Below, piece by piece: positions 27,422-35,354 of a stretch of 64,000 nt of DNA; positions within the stretch are counted from its first letter, which is position 1; every line of letters starts with the position of its first letter. The notes beneath the pieces were generated by a model. That model was not told the origin of the DNA, did no database searches, and worked only from the letters and a program-made list of their open reading frames with translations. The DNA is from Flavobacterium sp. RSP15 (GTDB lineage Bacteria > Bacteroidota > Bacteroidia > Flavobacteriales > Flavobacteriaceae), in NCBI RefSeq assembly GCF_003968755.1, contig NZ_RYDL01000002.1:62001-126000 (forward strand), in the 5' to 3' direction. The position numbers and the translations under genes are program-made.

Positions 27422-28474
27422 TTAAAATCCTAAATAAGCCGCAATATCGCTTCTCAAAATTACAATACCCGTAATCACTATATTGATGATAGACAGTGGA
27501 ATCAATATTCTCCAACCCAAATGCATCAATTGATCGTATCTAAATCTTGGAATAGTCCATCGTACCCACATGTAAAAGAAAATGAATCCACATATTTTTA
27601 TAAAAAGAACTCCAATACCTATAACATTAGCAATATTGATTCCCCAATTTTCAACCACCCAACTCATTCCAGGATAATTATAGCCGCCAAAGAATAAAAC
27701 CGCCAAAATAGTAGATGAAATAAACATATTTGCATATTCAGAGAACAAATAGAAACCCATTTTCATCGACGAATATTCCGTATGATACCCTCCAATTAAT
27801 TCGGTTTCACATTCTGGCAAATCAAATGGCGTTCTGTTGGTCTCCGCAAAAGCACACACCAAGAAAATCAAAAAAGATAAAGGTTGGTAAAAAACATTCC
27901 AACTCATTCCAGACTGCTGTGCTGAAATTTCTCTCAAACTCAACGTCCCGGTCATCATCAATAGAGCGATAATTGAAAGCCCCATTGCCACTTCATAAGA
28001 AACCATTTGAGAGGCAGCACGAACCGCACCAATCAATGAAAATTTATTGTTTGAGGCCCAACCTCCAATCATAATTCCATAAACACCTACAGAAACAACT
28101 CCAAAAAAGTATAATAATGCTATGTCAATATCAGCTGCTTGCAGCAAAATATCCCTGCCAAACAAATGAAAACGATCGCCCCAAGGAATAACAGCACTAG
28201 TCATTAAGGCCGTACTCATTGCAATGGCCGGACCTGCAAAAAACAACACTCGGTTTGGTGTATTGGGTTCAAATTCTTCTTTCGAAAACAATTTCAAACC
28301 ATCAGCGAGTGGTTGAAACAATCCCATAGGTCCCGCTCGGTTTGGGCCAACTCGATCTTGAAGCCATGCGGCAACTTTACGTTCTGCCCAAGTAGAATAC
28401 ATCGCCATCAACATTGTTATAGCAAAAACTACTACAATAATGACGCTTTTATCAATGATAAGTGTACTATCCAT
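27422..28474 (-). CDS. nuoH: NADH-quinone oxidoreductase subunit H
   Basis: This 350-residue membrane subunit forms the quinone-entry chamber. TWAERKVAAWLQDRVGPNRAGPMGLFQPLADGLKLFSKE and FAETNRTPFDLPECETELIGGYHTEYSSMKMGFYLFSEYANMF are near-invariant signatures. It overlaps the nuoG 3' end by 8 bp. Confidence 0.98.
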   Translation of the reverse strand: MDSTLIIDKSVIIVVVFAITMLMAMYSTWAERKVAAWLQDRVGPNRAGPMGLFQPLADGLKLFSKEEFEPNTPNRVLFFAGPAIAMSTALMTSAVIPWGDRFHLFGRDILLQAADIDIALLYFFGVVSVGVYGIMIGGWASNNKFSLIGAVRAASQMVSYEVAMGLSIIALLMMTGTLSLREISAQQSGMSWNVFYQPLSFLIFLVCAFAETNRTPFDLPECETELIGGYHTEYSSMKMGFYLFSEYANMFISSTILAVLFFGGYNYPGMSWVVENWGINIANVIGIGVLFIKICGFIFFYMWVRWTIPRFRYDQLMHLGWRILIPLSIINIVITGIVILRSDIAAYLGF

Positions 28475-29516
28475 TATTACCTAAGCTTTTTTGATTCGTA
28501 ATATCTTCTTCAGTCAATGGAAACTCTACCATGCTTATTTTCTTGCGGTCTTTCTCTCTTCCTAAAAGAATATTCTCTTCGGTAGCGATTTCCACTTTTT
28601 GTAATTTTCTATTGTATTTATTTTGATTGATCACAGAATCTTTTTCAAAGGCTCTCGGTCCTTCAATAATCCAATCCGCAACATCTTTGTGATCAAAACG
28701 ACACCCATTACAAATAAATTCATCTACTTCATGGTACTCATCTTTTCTTCCTGTAACGCGTTGAATTTCGTCACCAAACATCCAAACGGTAGTTTTTCCA
28801 GAACAAGTTGGGCAATCTCTGTGTGCATTATAAGGTTTGCTGAACCAAACTCTCGATTTAAATCTAAATGTTTTATCTGTTAAAGCACCTACCGGACAAA
28901 CATCAATCATATTTCCAGAGAATTCATTGTCAACCGCTTTTGAGATACACGTTGATATATTAGAATGATCTCCTCTATCCATTACTCCGTGCACACGATC
29001 GTCTGTCAATTGATCAGCCACCATCACACAGCGGTAACAAAGAATACAACGGTTCATGTGTAATTGAATATTTGGTCCTATATCTTCGGGCTCAAATGTT
29101 CTTTTTTCCTCGATAAAACGCGTTTCTGACTTTCCGTGCTCAAAGCTTAAATTTTGCAAATCACATTCTCCTGCCTGATCACAAACCGGACAATCTAAAG
29201 GGTGATTAATCAATAAAAACTCCGTTACTGATTTTCTGGCTTCGGTTACTCTTGGCGAAGATTTACTATTCACTTCCATTCCGTCCATACAGCCCGTTAC
29301 ACAAGATGCCATTAATTTTGGCATTGGTCTCGGGTCGGCTTCACTTCCTTTTGCCACTTCCACTAAACAACAACGGCATTTTCCGCCGCTTCCTTTTAGT
29401 TTAGAATAATAGCACATCGCTGGCGGAACTACCTCTCCACCTATCATACGTGCTGCCTGCAGGATTGTTGTTCCTGGTTCTACTTCTATGCTTTGACCGT
29501 CTATGGTTACTTTCAT
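28467..29516 (-). CDS. nuoG: NADH-quinone oxidoreductase subunit G, short form
   Basis: The 349-residue protein has the N-terminal [2Fe-2S] domain (CYYSKLKGSGGKCRCCLVEV), the His/Cys cluster segment (HPLDCPVCDQAGECDLQNLSFEHG) and the [4Fe-4S] region (MNRCILCYRCVMV and IDVCPVGALTDKTFRFKSRVW). A last CPTCSGKT and CNGCRFDH pair follows. The large molybdopterin-oxidoreductase-like domain of enterobacterial NuoG is missing, as is usual for Flavobacteriia. It is preceded by a repeat and the inserted four-helix-bundle gene. Confidence 0.95.
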   Translation of the reverse strand: MKVTIDGQSIEVEPGTTILQAARMIGGEVVPPAMCYYSKLKGSGGKCRCCLVEVAKGSEADPRPMPKLMASCVTGCMDGMEVNSKSSPRVTEARKSVTEFLLINHPLDCPVCDQAGECDLQNLSFEHGKSETRFIEEKRTFEPEDIGPNIQLHMNRCILCYRCVMVADQLTDDRVHGVMDRGDHSNISTCISKAVDNEFSGNMIDVCPVGALTDKTFRFKSRVWFSKPYNAHRDCPTCSGKTTVWMFGDEIQRVTGRKDEYHEVDEFICNGCRFDHKDVADWIIEGPRAFEKDSVINQNKYNRKLQKVEIATEENILLGREKDRKKISMVEFPLTEEDITNQKSLGNNG

Positions 29517-29525
29517 GTTTAAAGT

Positions 29526-29553
29526 CTTAACGTCTTAAAGTCAAATGTCTTAA
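29526..29553. repeat. Right-hand GTCTTAAAGTC inverted repeat of the four-helix-bundle unit
   Basis: The segment starts AACGTCTTAAAGTC and ends AATGTCTTAATG. It is the inverted partner of 29955-29984. Read from the outside inwards, 21 of 26 positions agree, including an uninterrupted GTCTTAAAGTC. It fills the spacer between the four-helix-bundle gene and nuoG. Confidence 0.65.
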
Positions 29554-29572
29554 TGCCGAATACATTTCGACT

Positions 29573-29947
29573 TTATTTCTTTTGACTATCATTTAAATAT
29601 TTTATAAATCCACTTAATAATTTTGATATATCCGAAACATTTAAATATAATTCATCGAATTCTATCTTTGAAATATAGTTTAAATCTAATGCTAAATATA
29701 ATTGCGACCTTACTTCGGCAGCTGATGCTTTTGATACATATAAAAAATAAACAAACTCTTTATCTGTATTCCTTTCAAAACCTTCAGCAATATTTGAAGA
29801 AATTGAAATTGATGCTCTTCTAATTTGTCTAACTAAATCAAAATCTTTTTTAAAAATTGTATTCTCTGTTATTTCATAAATCCTTTTATTAAATAATCTA
29901 GATTTTTGCCAAGAATTAATTTCTTCAAACGATTTAAATTTTCCCAT
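29573..29947 (-). CDS. Four-helix-bundle protein (bS23 / 23S rRNA intervening-sequence family)
   Basis: The 124-residue helical protein has the family hallmark IRRASISISSNIAEGFERNTDKEF, preceded by FEEINSWQKSRLFNKRIYEIT. Relatives are encoded in 23S rRNA intervening sequences, in diversity-generating retroelements (Avd) and as scattered single genes in Bacteroidota. Their function is poorly known and nucleic-acid binding is suspected. It starts 7 bp after the nuoF stop and is read with the nuo operon. Its final SQKK-stop lies in AGTCAAAAG, part of the flanking repeat family. Confidence 0.85.
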   Translation of the reverse strand: MGKFKSFEEINSWQKSRLFNKRIYEITENTIFKKDFDLVRQIRRASISISSNIAEGFERNTDKEFVYFLYVSKASAAEVRSQLYLALDLNYISKIEFDELYLNVSDISKLLSGFIKYLNDSQKK

Positions 29948-29954
29948 TCTTTCT

Positions 29955-29988
29955 TTACGTTATGACTTTCGACTTTAAGACATTGAGA
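29955..29988. repeat. Left-hand GTCTTAAAGTC repeat, encoding the NuoF C-terminus
   Basis: On the coding (minus) strand this reads AATGTCTTAAAGTCGAAAGT followed by CATAACGTAA. It supplies the last codons of nuoF (LNVLKSKVIT) and its stop. It is inverted relative to the copy at 29526-29553. The phase giving Lys-Ser-Lys-Val is the same as in the repeat-derived tail of thiH. Confidence 0.7.
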
Positions 29989-31322
29989 CTATTAAAAGGT
30001 TCAGCGACAAAATGGTCTCTATGTTTTATTTTTTCAGGGAAACGAATGTGGTATTCAAACTCGTCTCTAAAGTGACGAATCGCCGCTGCCACTGGCCAAG
30101 CTGCCGCATCACCTAATGGACAAATTGTATTACCTTCAATTTTGCTTTGAATGCTCAACAACAAATCGATATCTTCTTCACGACCGTGACCATTTTCTAT
30201 TCGGTGCAATACTTTTTCCATCCAGCCTGTTCCTTCACGACAAGGGGAACATTGTCCACAACTTTCATGGTGGTAAAAACGAGAGAAATTCCAAGTATTA
30301 CGAACGATGCAAGACGTATCATTATAAACGATAAATCCACCTGATCCTAACATAGAACCTGTTGCAAATCCACCGTCACTTAACGATTCGTAGGACATTA
30401 AACGATCTTCACCGGCGGCAGTTTTATAAATCAAATGCGCTGGTAAAACGGGAACAGAACTTCCTCCCGGTACAAATGCTTTTAAAGGTCTGTCAGAGCT
30501 CATTCCGCCTAAATATTCATCAGAATTCATGAATTCATAAACACTTAAACCCAATTCAATTTCATAAACACCCGGATTTTTAATATGCCCTGAAGCCGAA
30601 ATTAATTTGGTCCCTGTAGAACGCCCAATACCAATTTTGGCATATTCTGCACCTGAATTATTAACAATCCACGGCACCGCGGCGATCGTCTCTACGTTAT
30701 TCACCACCGTTGGATTAGCCCAAAGTCCTGAAATAGCAGGAAATGGTGGCTTGATGCGAGGATTTCCTCTTTTTCCTTCCAACGATTCTATCAATGCAGT
30801 TTCTTCGCCACAGATGTAAGCTCCGGCACCACAATGAACATATAGTTCTAAATCATAGCCTGAACCTAATATATTTTTACCCAAAAATCCAGCGGCTTTT
30901 GCTTCGTTAATGGCTCGTTCTAATATTTTATATACCCACATATATTCTCCACGAATGTAGATGTAGGATAGGTTTGCACCCAAAGCATAACTAGAAGTAA
31001 TCATTCCTTCAATCAACAAATGAGGAATAAATTCCATCAAATAACGATCCTTAAAAGTTCCTGGTTCTGATTCATCTGCATTACAAACTAAATGCCTTGG
31101 TTTTCCTGATTTTTTATCAATGAAACTCCACTTCATTCCTGCGGGAAAACCTGCCCCACCGCGACCTCGCAATCCGGAAGTTTTCACTTCTTCGACAACC
31201 TCGTCTGGCGTTAATGTTTTGATGGCTTTTTCTACTGAAGCATATCCACCATTCTGACGGTACACTTCGTAAGTTTTAATCCCCGGAATATTTATTTTAT
31301 CTAATAATATTTTTTGTGACAT
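29955..31322 (-). CDS. nuoF: NADH-quinone oxidoreductase subunit F
   Basis: The 455-residue subunit binds NADH, FMN and cluster N3. GLRGRGGAGFPAGMKWSF, the NADH/FMN-binding ADESEPGTFKDR, GAGAYICGEETALIESLEG and the [4Fe-4S] CGQCSPCREGTGW are all present. The last 11 or so residues (SLNVLKSKVIT) come from the flanking repeat rather than from a normal NuoF tail. It is 1 bp downstream of nuoE. Confidence 0.97.
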   Translation of the reverse strand: MSQKILLDKINIPGIKTYEVYRQNGGYASVEKAIKTLTPDEVVEEVKTSGLRGRGGAGFPAGMKWSFIDKKSGKPRHLVCNADESEPGTFKDRYLMEFIPHLLIEGMITSSYALGANLSYIYIRGEYMWVYKILERAINEAKAAGFLGKNILGSGYDLELYVHCGAGAYICGEETALIESLEGKRGNPRIKPPFPAISGLWANPTVVNNVETIAAVPWIVNNSGAEYAKIGIGRSTGTKLISASGHIKNPGVYEIELGLSVYEFMNSDEYLGGMSSDRPLKAFVPGGSSVPVLPAHLIYKTAAGEDRLMSYESLSDGGFATGSMLGSGGFIVYNDTSCIVRNTWNFSRFYHHESCGQCSPCREGTGWMEKVLHRIENGHGREEDIDLLLSIQSKIEGNTICPLGDAAAWPVAAAIRHFRDEFEYHIRFPEKIKHRDHFVAEPFNSLNVLKSKVIT

Positions 31323-31323
31323 A

Positions 31324-31854
31324 TTATGTATCGTGTAAAACTATTGTATCATTTTTGCAATCTTCAATTAACTGGTCGATTTTTGCCACCGTCAAATGTT
31401 CTTTATAAAAGTCTCCTAATTGCATCATTGGAGCGTAACCACAAGCTCCTAAACATTCCACGCCTCTTACTTCAAAAAGACCATCTTGAGTAGTTTCACC
31501 TACTTTTACACCTAATTTTTCACAAGTGTAATCCATTAAATCCTCGACTCCGTTCAAACAACAAGGAGAGGTTTGGCAAAATTCGAACATGTATTTTCCA
31601 ATTGGTCTTTGGTTGTACATCGTATAAAACGACACTACTTCGTACACTTCAATTGGTTTAATCAAAAGAATTTCGGCCACTTTATTCATTAATTCAATAC
31701 TCAACCAATTCTCATGAGCGTCTTGAACTTCATGCAAAATAGGCAATAACGCCGATTTTCTTTTGTTTTCAGGATAATGACTAATCAATTCATTGATGCG
31801 AGACATCAAGACTTCAGTCATATTTATTTCTTGTTTGTGATACGTACGTTCCAT
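31324..31854 (-). CDS. nuoE: NADH-quinone oxidoreductase subunit E
   Basis: The 176-residue thioredoxin-like subunit binds the [2Fe-2S] cluster N1a through Cys93 and Cys98 (CQTSPCC) and Cys134 and Cys138 (CLGAC). VVSFYTMYNQRPIGKYMFEFC is a conserved block. The start at 31854 gives MERTYHKQEINMTEVLMSR, as in flavobacterial relatives. The operon continues directly into nuoF. Confidence 0.97.
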   Translation of the reverse strand: MERTYHKQEINMTEVLMSRINELISHYPENKRKSALLPILHEVQDAHENWLSIELMNKVAEILLIKPIEVYEVVSFYTMYNQRPIGKYMFEFCQTSPCCLNGVEDLMDYTCEKLGVKVGETTQDGLFEVRGVECLGACGYAPMMQLGDFYKEHLTVAKIDQLIEDCKNDTIVLHDT

Positions 31855-31940
31855 TTTTTATTATTTCAAATTTTGAATGCTAAATTTTTAATGTTTTTTA
31901 ACTTTTATTCAAAATTTATAATTCATCTTTTATAATTTCA

Positions 31941-33179
31941 TTAAGCGTCTAATTCTCCGGCAATAACATTTAAACTTGATAAAATAACAATTGCATCTGA
32001 AAGCAAGGCTCCTTTTATCATTTCTGGATAGGCTTGGTAATAGATAAAACAAGGTCTGCGAAAATGCAATCTGTACGGCGTCCGACTTCCATCAGTAACC
32101 AAGTAAAAACCAAGTTCTCCATTACCTCCTTCTACCGGGTGATACACCTCAGCAACCGGAACCGGAACTTCACCCATTACAATTTTGAAATGGTAAATTA
32201 AGGATTCCATATTGTTGTACACATCCTCTTTAGGCGGAAGGTAATAATCCGGGACATCCGCATGGAACTCGTTGCCTTCTGGCATTTTTTCCAATGCCTG
32301 ACGAATAATACTCAAACTTTCCCAAACTTCAGCGTTACGAACACAGAAACGATCATATGTATCGCCTGATTTTCCCACCGGAACAATAAAATCAAAATCT
32401 TCGTAAGAAGAATAGGGTTGCGCAACACGAATATCGTAATCAACACCGGTAGCCCGTAAGTTAGGACCGGTAAATCCGTATGCCATAGCTTGCTCAGCCG
32501 ATATAGCGCCAACATTTACAGTTCTGTCAATAAAAATTCTATTTCTTTCGAATAAGTTTTCAAATTCTTTCCAAGCGGCTGGAAAATCAGCTAAAAAAAC
32601 ATCTAATTTTCTAAAGGCTTCTGGTGACCAATCTCTTTCGAAACCACCAATTCTTCCCATATTGGTAGTCAAACGAGCCCCGCAAATTTCTTCGTATATT
32701 TCGTATACTTTTTCTCTAAATTGGAAAACATACAAAAAACCGGTATAGGCGCCGGTATCGACACCAAGGATTGAATTACAAATAATGTGATCCGTAATTC
32801 TCGCCAACTCCATTACGATAACTCTTAAATATTGTGCTCTTTTAGGAACTTCAATATCTAATAATTTTTCTAATGTCATCCACCAACCCATGTTATTGAT
32901 AGGCGACGAACAATAATTCATTCTGTCCGTGAGGGGAGTGATTTGGTAAAAAGGTCTGTTTTCAGCGATTTTTTCAAAAGCTCTGTGGATGTAACCAATG
33001 GTTGGTTCCGCCTCCAGAATTCGCTCTCCATCCATCAACAGGATATTTTGAAAAATACCGTGAGTCGCAGGATGCGTAGGCCCTAAATTCAATATAGAAA
33101 GCTCGCTTCCATCTTCATTTAACTGCGCTGCAATTCTTTTAGCATAGCGATGCTCTGGGGATAATAATAGTTCTGACAT
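31941..33179 (-). CDS. nuoD: NADH-quinone oxidoreductase subunit D
   Basis: The 412-residue hydrogenase-like subunit forms part of the quinone site. LNLGPTHPATHGIFQNILLMDGE, IGYIHRAFEKIAE, and MAYGFTGPNLRATGVDYDIR are characteristic; the THPATHG histidine lies in the Q-binding loop. It is separate from nuoC, unlike the fused NuoCD of E. coli. Confidence 0.98.
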   Translation of the reverse strand: MSELLLSPEHRYAKRIAAQLNEDGSELSILNLGPTHPATHGIFQNILLMDGERILEAEPTIGYIHRAFEKIAENRPFYQITPLTDRMNYCSSPINNMGWWMTLEKLLDIEVPKRAQYLRVIVMELARITDHIICNSILGVDTGAYTGFLYVFQFREKVYEIYEEICGARLTTNMGRIGGFERDWSPEAFRKLDVFLADFPAAWKEFENLFERNRIFIDRTVNVGAISAEQAMAYGFTGPNLRATGVDYDIRVAQPYSSYEDFDFIVPVGKSGDTYDRFCVRNAEVWESLSIIRQALEKMPEGNEFHADVPDYYLPPKEDVYNNMESLIYHFKIVMGEVPVPVAEVYHPVEGGNGELGFYLVTDGSRTPYRLHFRRPCFIYYQAYPEMIKGALLSDAIVILSSLNVIAGELDA

Positions 33180-33211
33180 TTATTTAATGTGAAAAATTAT
33201 AATTGTTTTTT

Positions 33212-33733
33212 TTAATAATTGTCGGTTGTTCTACCAAAGAAACGGTCATCTTTATCCGTTCTTCCGCTGTCTTCCATTGGGAATTCCTTTCGCATTGGAA
33301 AAGAAATCATTTCGTCCATATTCAAGATACGTTTCAATTGCGGATGACCAATAAAGTTTATCCCATAAAAATCATACGTTTCTCTTTCCATCCAGTTTGA
33401 ACTTAGGAAAATACTTGATATCGATTTTATTTCAGGGGTTTCACCATTGATAAACACTTTGATTTTAATTCTTTTGTTTTCGTACCAATTGTGTAAATGA
33501 TATACTACCGCAAATTGATGTTCTACATCATTATCTGGGTAATGAATTCCACACAGATCAGTTAAAAAATGAAAACGCAATATGGGATCATTTTTTAAAA
33601 AAAGAATCACCGCAGTAATTTTGTCCGCAGTAACTTCAAATGAAAATATATCTCTCTCTTGATTGAATTCAAAAACAGCTGAATCAAATGTCTCAACTAA
33701 TTTCTCTTGGATTTGTATCGTTTCTAGCGCCAT
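33212..33733 (-). CDS. nuoC: NADH-quinone oxidoreductase subunit C
   Basis: The 173-residue peripheral subunit carries the signature WMERETYDFYGINFIGHPQLKRILNMDE, close to the usual ERE.yDmfGi.F.gHPdLrRIL. A stand-alone NuoC of this size is typical for the phylum. It is 4 bp downstream of nuoB. Confidence 0.96.
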   Translation of the reverse strand: MALETIQIQEKLVETFDSAVFEFNQERDIFSFEVTADKITAVILFLKNDPILRFHFLTDLCGIHYPDNDVEHQFAVVYHLHNWYENKRIKIKVFINGETPEIKSISSIFLSSNWMERETYDFYGINFIGHPQLKRILNMDEMISFPMRKEFPMEDSGRTDKDDRFFGRTTDNY

Positions 33734-33737
33734 TCTT

Positions 33738-34286
33738 TTATTTGATATTATACGAAGCTAATAATTCTTGGTATTCCGGGGAACTTCTTCTTCTTACGGA
33801 TTCAGTTCGAACCAACTCTTGTAATTTCATAACTCCGTCAACAATTTGCTCCGGTCTTGGCGGACAACCCGGAACATAGACATCGACCGGTATCACTTTA
33901 TCAATTCCCTGCAAAACAGAATAGGTGTCAAAAATCCCTCCAGAGGAAGCGCAAGCACCAACGGCTATTACCCAACGAGGCTCTGCCATTTGCTCATATA
34001 CCTGACGTAAAATAGGGGCCATTTTTTTTGAAATCGTTCCCATTACCATTAACATATCGGCCTGGCGCGGAGAGAAACTCACTCGCTCTGAGCCAAATCG
34101 AGCCAAATCATAATGCGAAGCCATTGTTGCCATAAACTCTATACCGCAACAAGAGGTTGCAAAAGGTAATGGCCATAATGAATTAGCACGAGCCATACCC
34201 ACAACATCATTCAGTTTTGTAGCGAAGAAACCTTCTCCTACAACTCCTTCGGGTGGCGCTACCATATTTATTTTAGAATCACTCAT
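33738..34286 (-). CDS. nuoB: NADH-quinone oxidoreductase subunit B
   Basis: The 182-residue subunit holds the terminal cluster N2. Its ligands are Cys46-Cys47 ([13 protein letters not shown]), Cys112 (VGACASSGG) and Cys141 ([10 protein letters not shown]). [18 protein letters not shown] is also conserved. It lies 87 bp downstream of nuoA. Confidence 0.98.
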   Translation of the reverse strand: MSDSKINMVAPPEGVVGEGFFATKLNDVVGMARANSLWPLPFATSCCGIEFMATMASHYDLARFGSERVSFSPRQADMLMVMGTISKKMAPILRQVYEQMAEPRWVIAVGACASSGGIFDTYSVLQGIDKVIPVDVYVPGCPPRPEQIVDGVMKLQELVRTESVRRRSSPEYQELLASYNIK

Positions 34287-34373
34287 CTTTTATTATTTTG
34301 AATTACAAATTTTGAATTGTAAATTATAATGAAACCATTTAAAATTTAAAATTCAGCATTTAAAAATAAATTT

Positions 34374-34739
34374 TTATTCCCACTCTAACGCTTTCTTTTT
34401 GATGATATAGAAAAACCCTATCAAAAGCAAAGACATAAAAATCACCATCTTTACCATTCCTTCCATTCCTAATTCTTTGAAATTGACTGCCCAGGGATAC
34501 AGAAAAATTACCTCCACATCAAACAAAACAAACAATATGGCTACTAGAAAATATTTAACAGAAAATGGAATTCTGGCATTTCCTACCGATTCAACACCGC
34601 ATTCAAAGTTTTTATCTTTCGCTTCTGAAGATCTTTTAGGCCCTAATTTACCAGAAATTATTATGGTGCCTACAACAAATCCCACCGCTAAAACTAACTG
34701 CATTAAAATTGGAATATAACTTAATTGATCGGATTGCAT
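34374..34739 (-). CDS. nuoA: NADH-quinone oxidoreductase subunit A
   Basis: The 121-residue subunit has three membrane helices. The loop between helices 1 and 2 contains FECGVESVGNARIPFSVKYFLVAILFVLFDVEVIFLYPW, the NuoA signature. It is the first gene of the nuo operon, downstream of a good promoter. Confidence 0.97.
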   Translation of the reverse strand: MQSDQLSYIPILMQLVLAVGFVVGTIIISGKLGPKRSSEAKDKNFECGVESVGNARIPFSVKYFLVAILFVLFDVEVIFLYPWAVNFKELGMEGMVKMVIFMSLLLIGFFYIIKKKALEWE

Positions 34740-34770
34740 GGTTGTGGTTTTTTTAAATAAATATAAATGA

Positions 34771-34801
34771 CAAAGATACCCTTCAAATTATTAAATAGCA
34801 A
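34771..34801 (-). promoter_or_regulatory. Promoter of the nuo operon
   Basis: On the minus strand, TTG (complement of 34799-34801) is followed after 20 bp by TATCTTTG (complement of 34771-34778). This is the Bacteroidota consensus with a one-base longer spacer. It lies 32 bp before the nuoA ATG. Confidence 0.75.
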
Positions 34802-34959
34802 TGAAAACTTAAAAATACATGGCTACTATATCGATGTAAATTTACAATTTTTATTAATTATAAATAACAAAAAATATTTATCTTGTGATGTGTTTAACAT
34901 CCCAAGGGTTTAACAAAGTCAAATATCAGTAGTCTTTTTGAATACTACGCTTTGGTGCA

Positions 34960-34993
34960 AAAAAAAACGTTCCGATAAATATCGGAACGTTTT
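34960..34993 (-). terminator. Intrinsic terminator of the cold shock gene
   Basis: A perfect 10-bp stem ACGTTCCGAT/ATCGGAACGT (34967-34976 and 34981-34990), extended by A/T pairs, is followed on the minus strand by a run of Ts. It ends 34 bp after the stop codon of the cold shock gene. Confidence 0.9.
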
Positions 34994-35027
34994 AAACATT
35001 CGTAGGCAAAAAAATTAATTTTTATGC

Positions 35028-35222
35028 TTAGATCACTGCTACTTTCGCAGCAACTTTTCCTTTTCTTCCTTCTTCTTCTTCATAGCTAACTCTATCCCCT
35101 TCGCGTAATTCTTCCGCGTTGATTCCTGATGCATGAACAAAAATGTCTTTTCCTGTTTCTTCGTCTGTAATGAATCCGTAACCTTTAGATTCATTGAAAA
35201 ATTTAACTGTACCTGTACGCAT
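35028..35222 (-). CDS. Cold shock domain protein (CspA family)
   Basis: The 64-residue single-domain nucleic-acid-binding protein shows RNP1 (KGYGFI) and RNP2 (DIFVHAS) on an OB fold. It likely acts as an RNA chaperone. A TACATTTG -7 box (complement of 35252-35259) lies 30 bp upstream, and a strong terminator follows, so it is monocistronic. Confidence 0.95.
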   Translation of the reverse strand: MRTGTVKFFNESKGYGFITDEETGKDIFVHASGINAEELREGDRVSYEEEEGRKGKVAAKVAVI

Positions 35223-35354
35223 TGTAATAGTAATAATAATTTATAATGGAGCAAATGTAATATTTAATATAATACGAAATACGATGTTGTGTTTTTATTT
35301 TGCAAAAATATTGACATTCAACGTTTTCTAACGAATTTTATCGACAAACTACAA

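Larger units (their letters stand above)
29526..29985 (-). mobile_element. Putative small mobile unit carrying a four-helix-bundle gene
   Basis: About 460 bp bounded by inverted repeats (29526-29553 and 29955-29984) lies between nuoF and nuoG, which are adjacent in ordinary nuo operons. The only gene inside is the bS23-like ORF. The same repeat occurs without a gene at 13744-13991, 42393-42448 and 50364-50401. No transposase is encoded, so movement in trans or RNA-based spread is a guess. I saw no clear target-site duplication. Confidence 0.4.

Noticed and set aside
28467..29516. Truncated nuoG
   Set aside because: The missing molybdopterin-like domain is normal for Flavobacteriia and the reading frame is intact, so it is not a broken gene.
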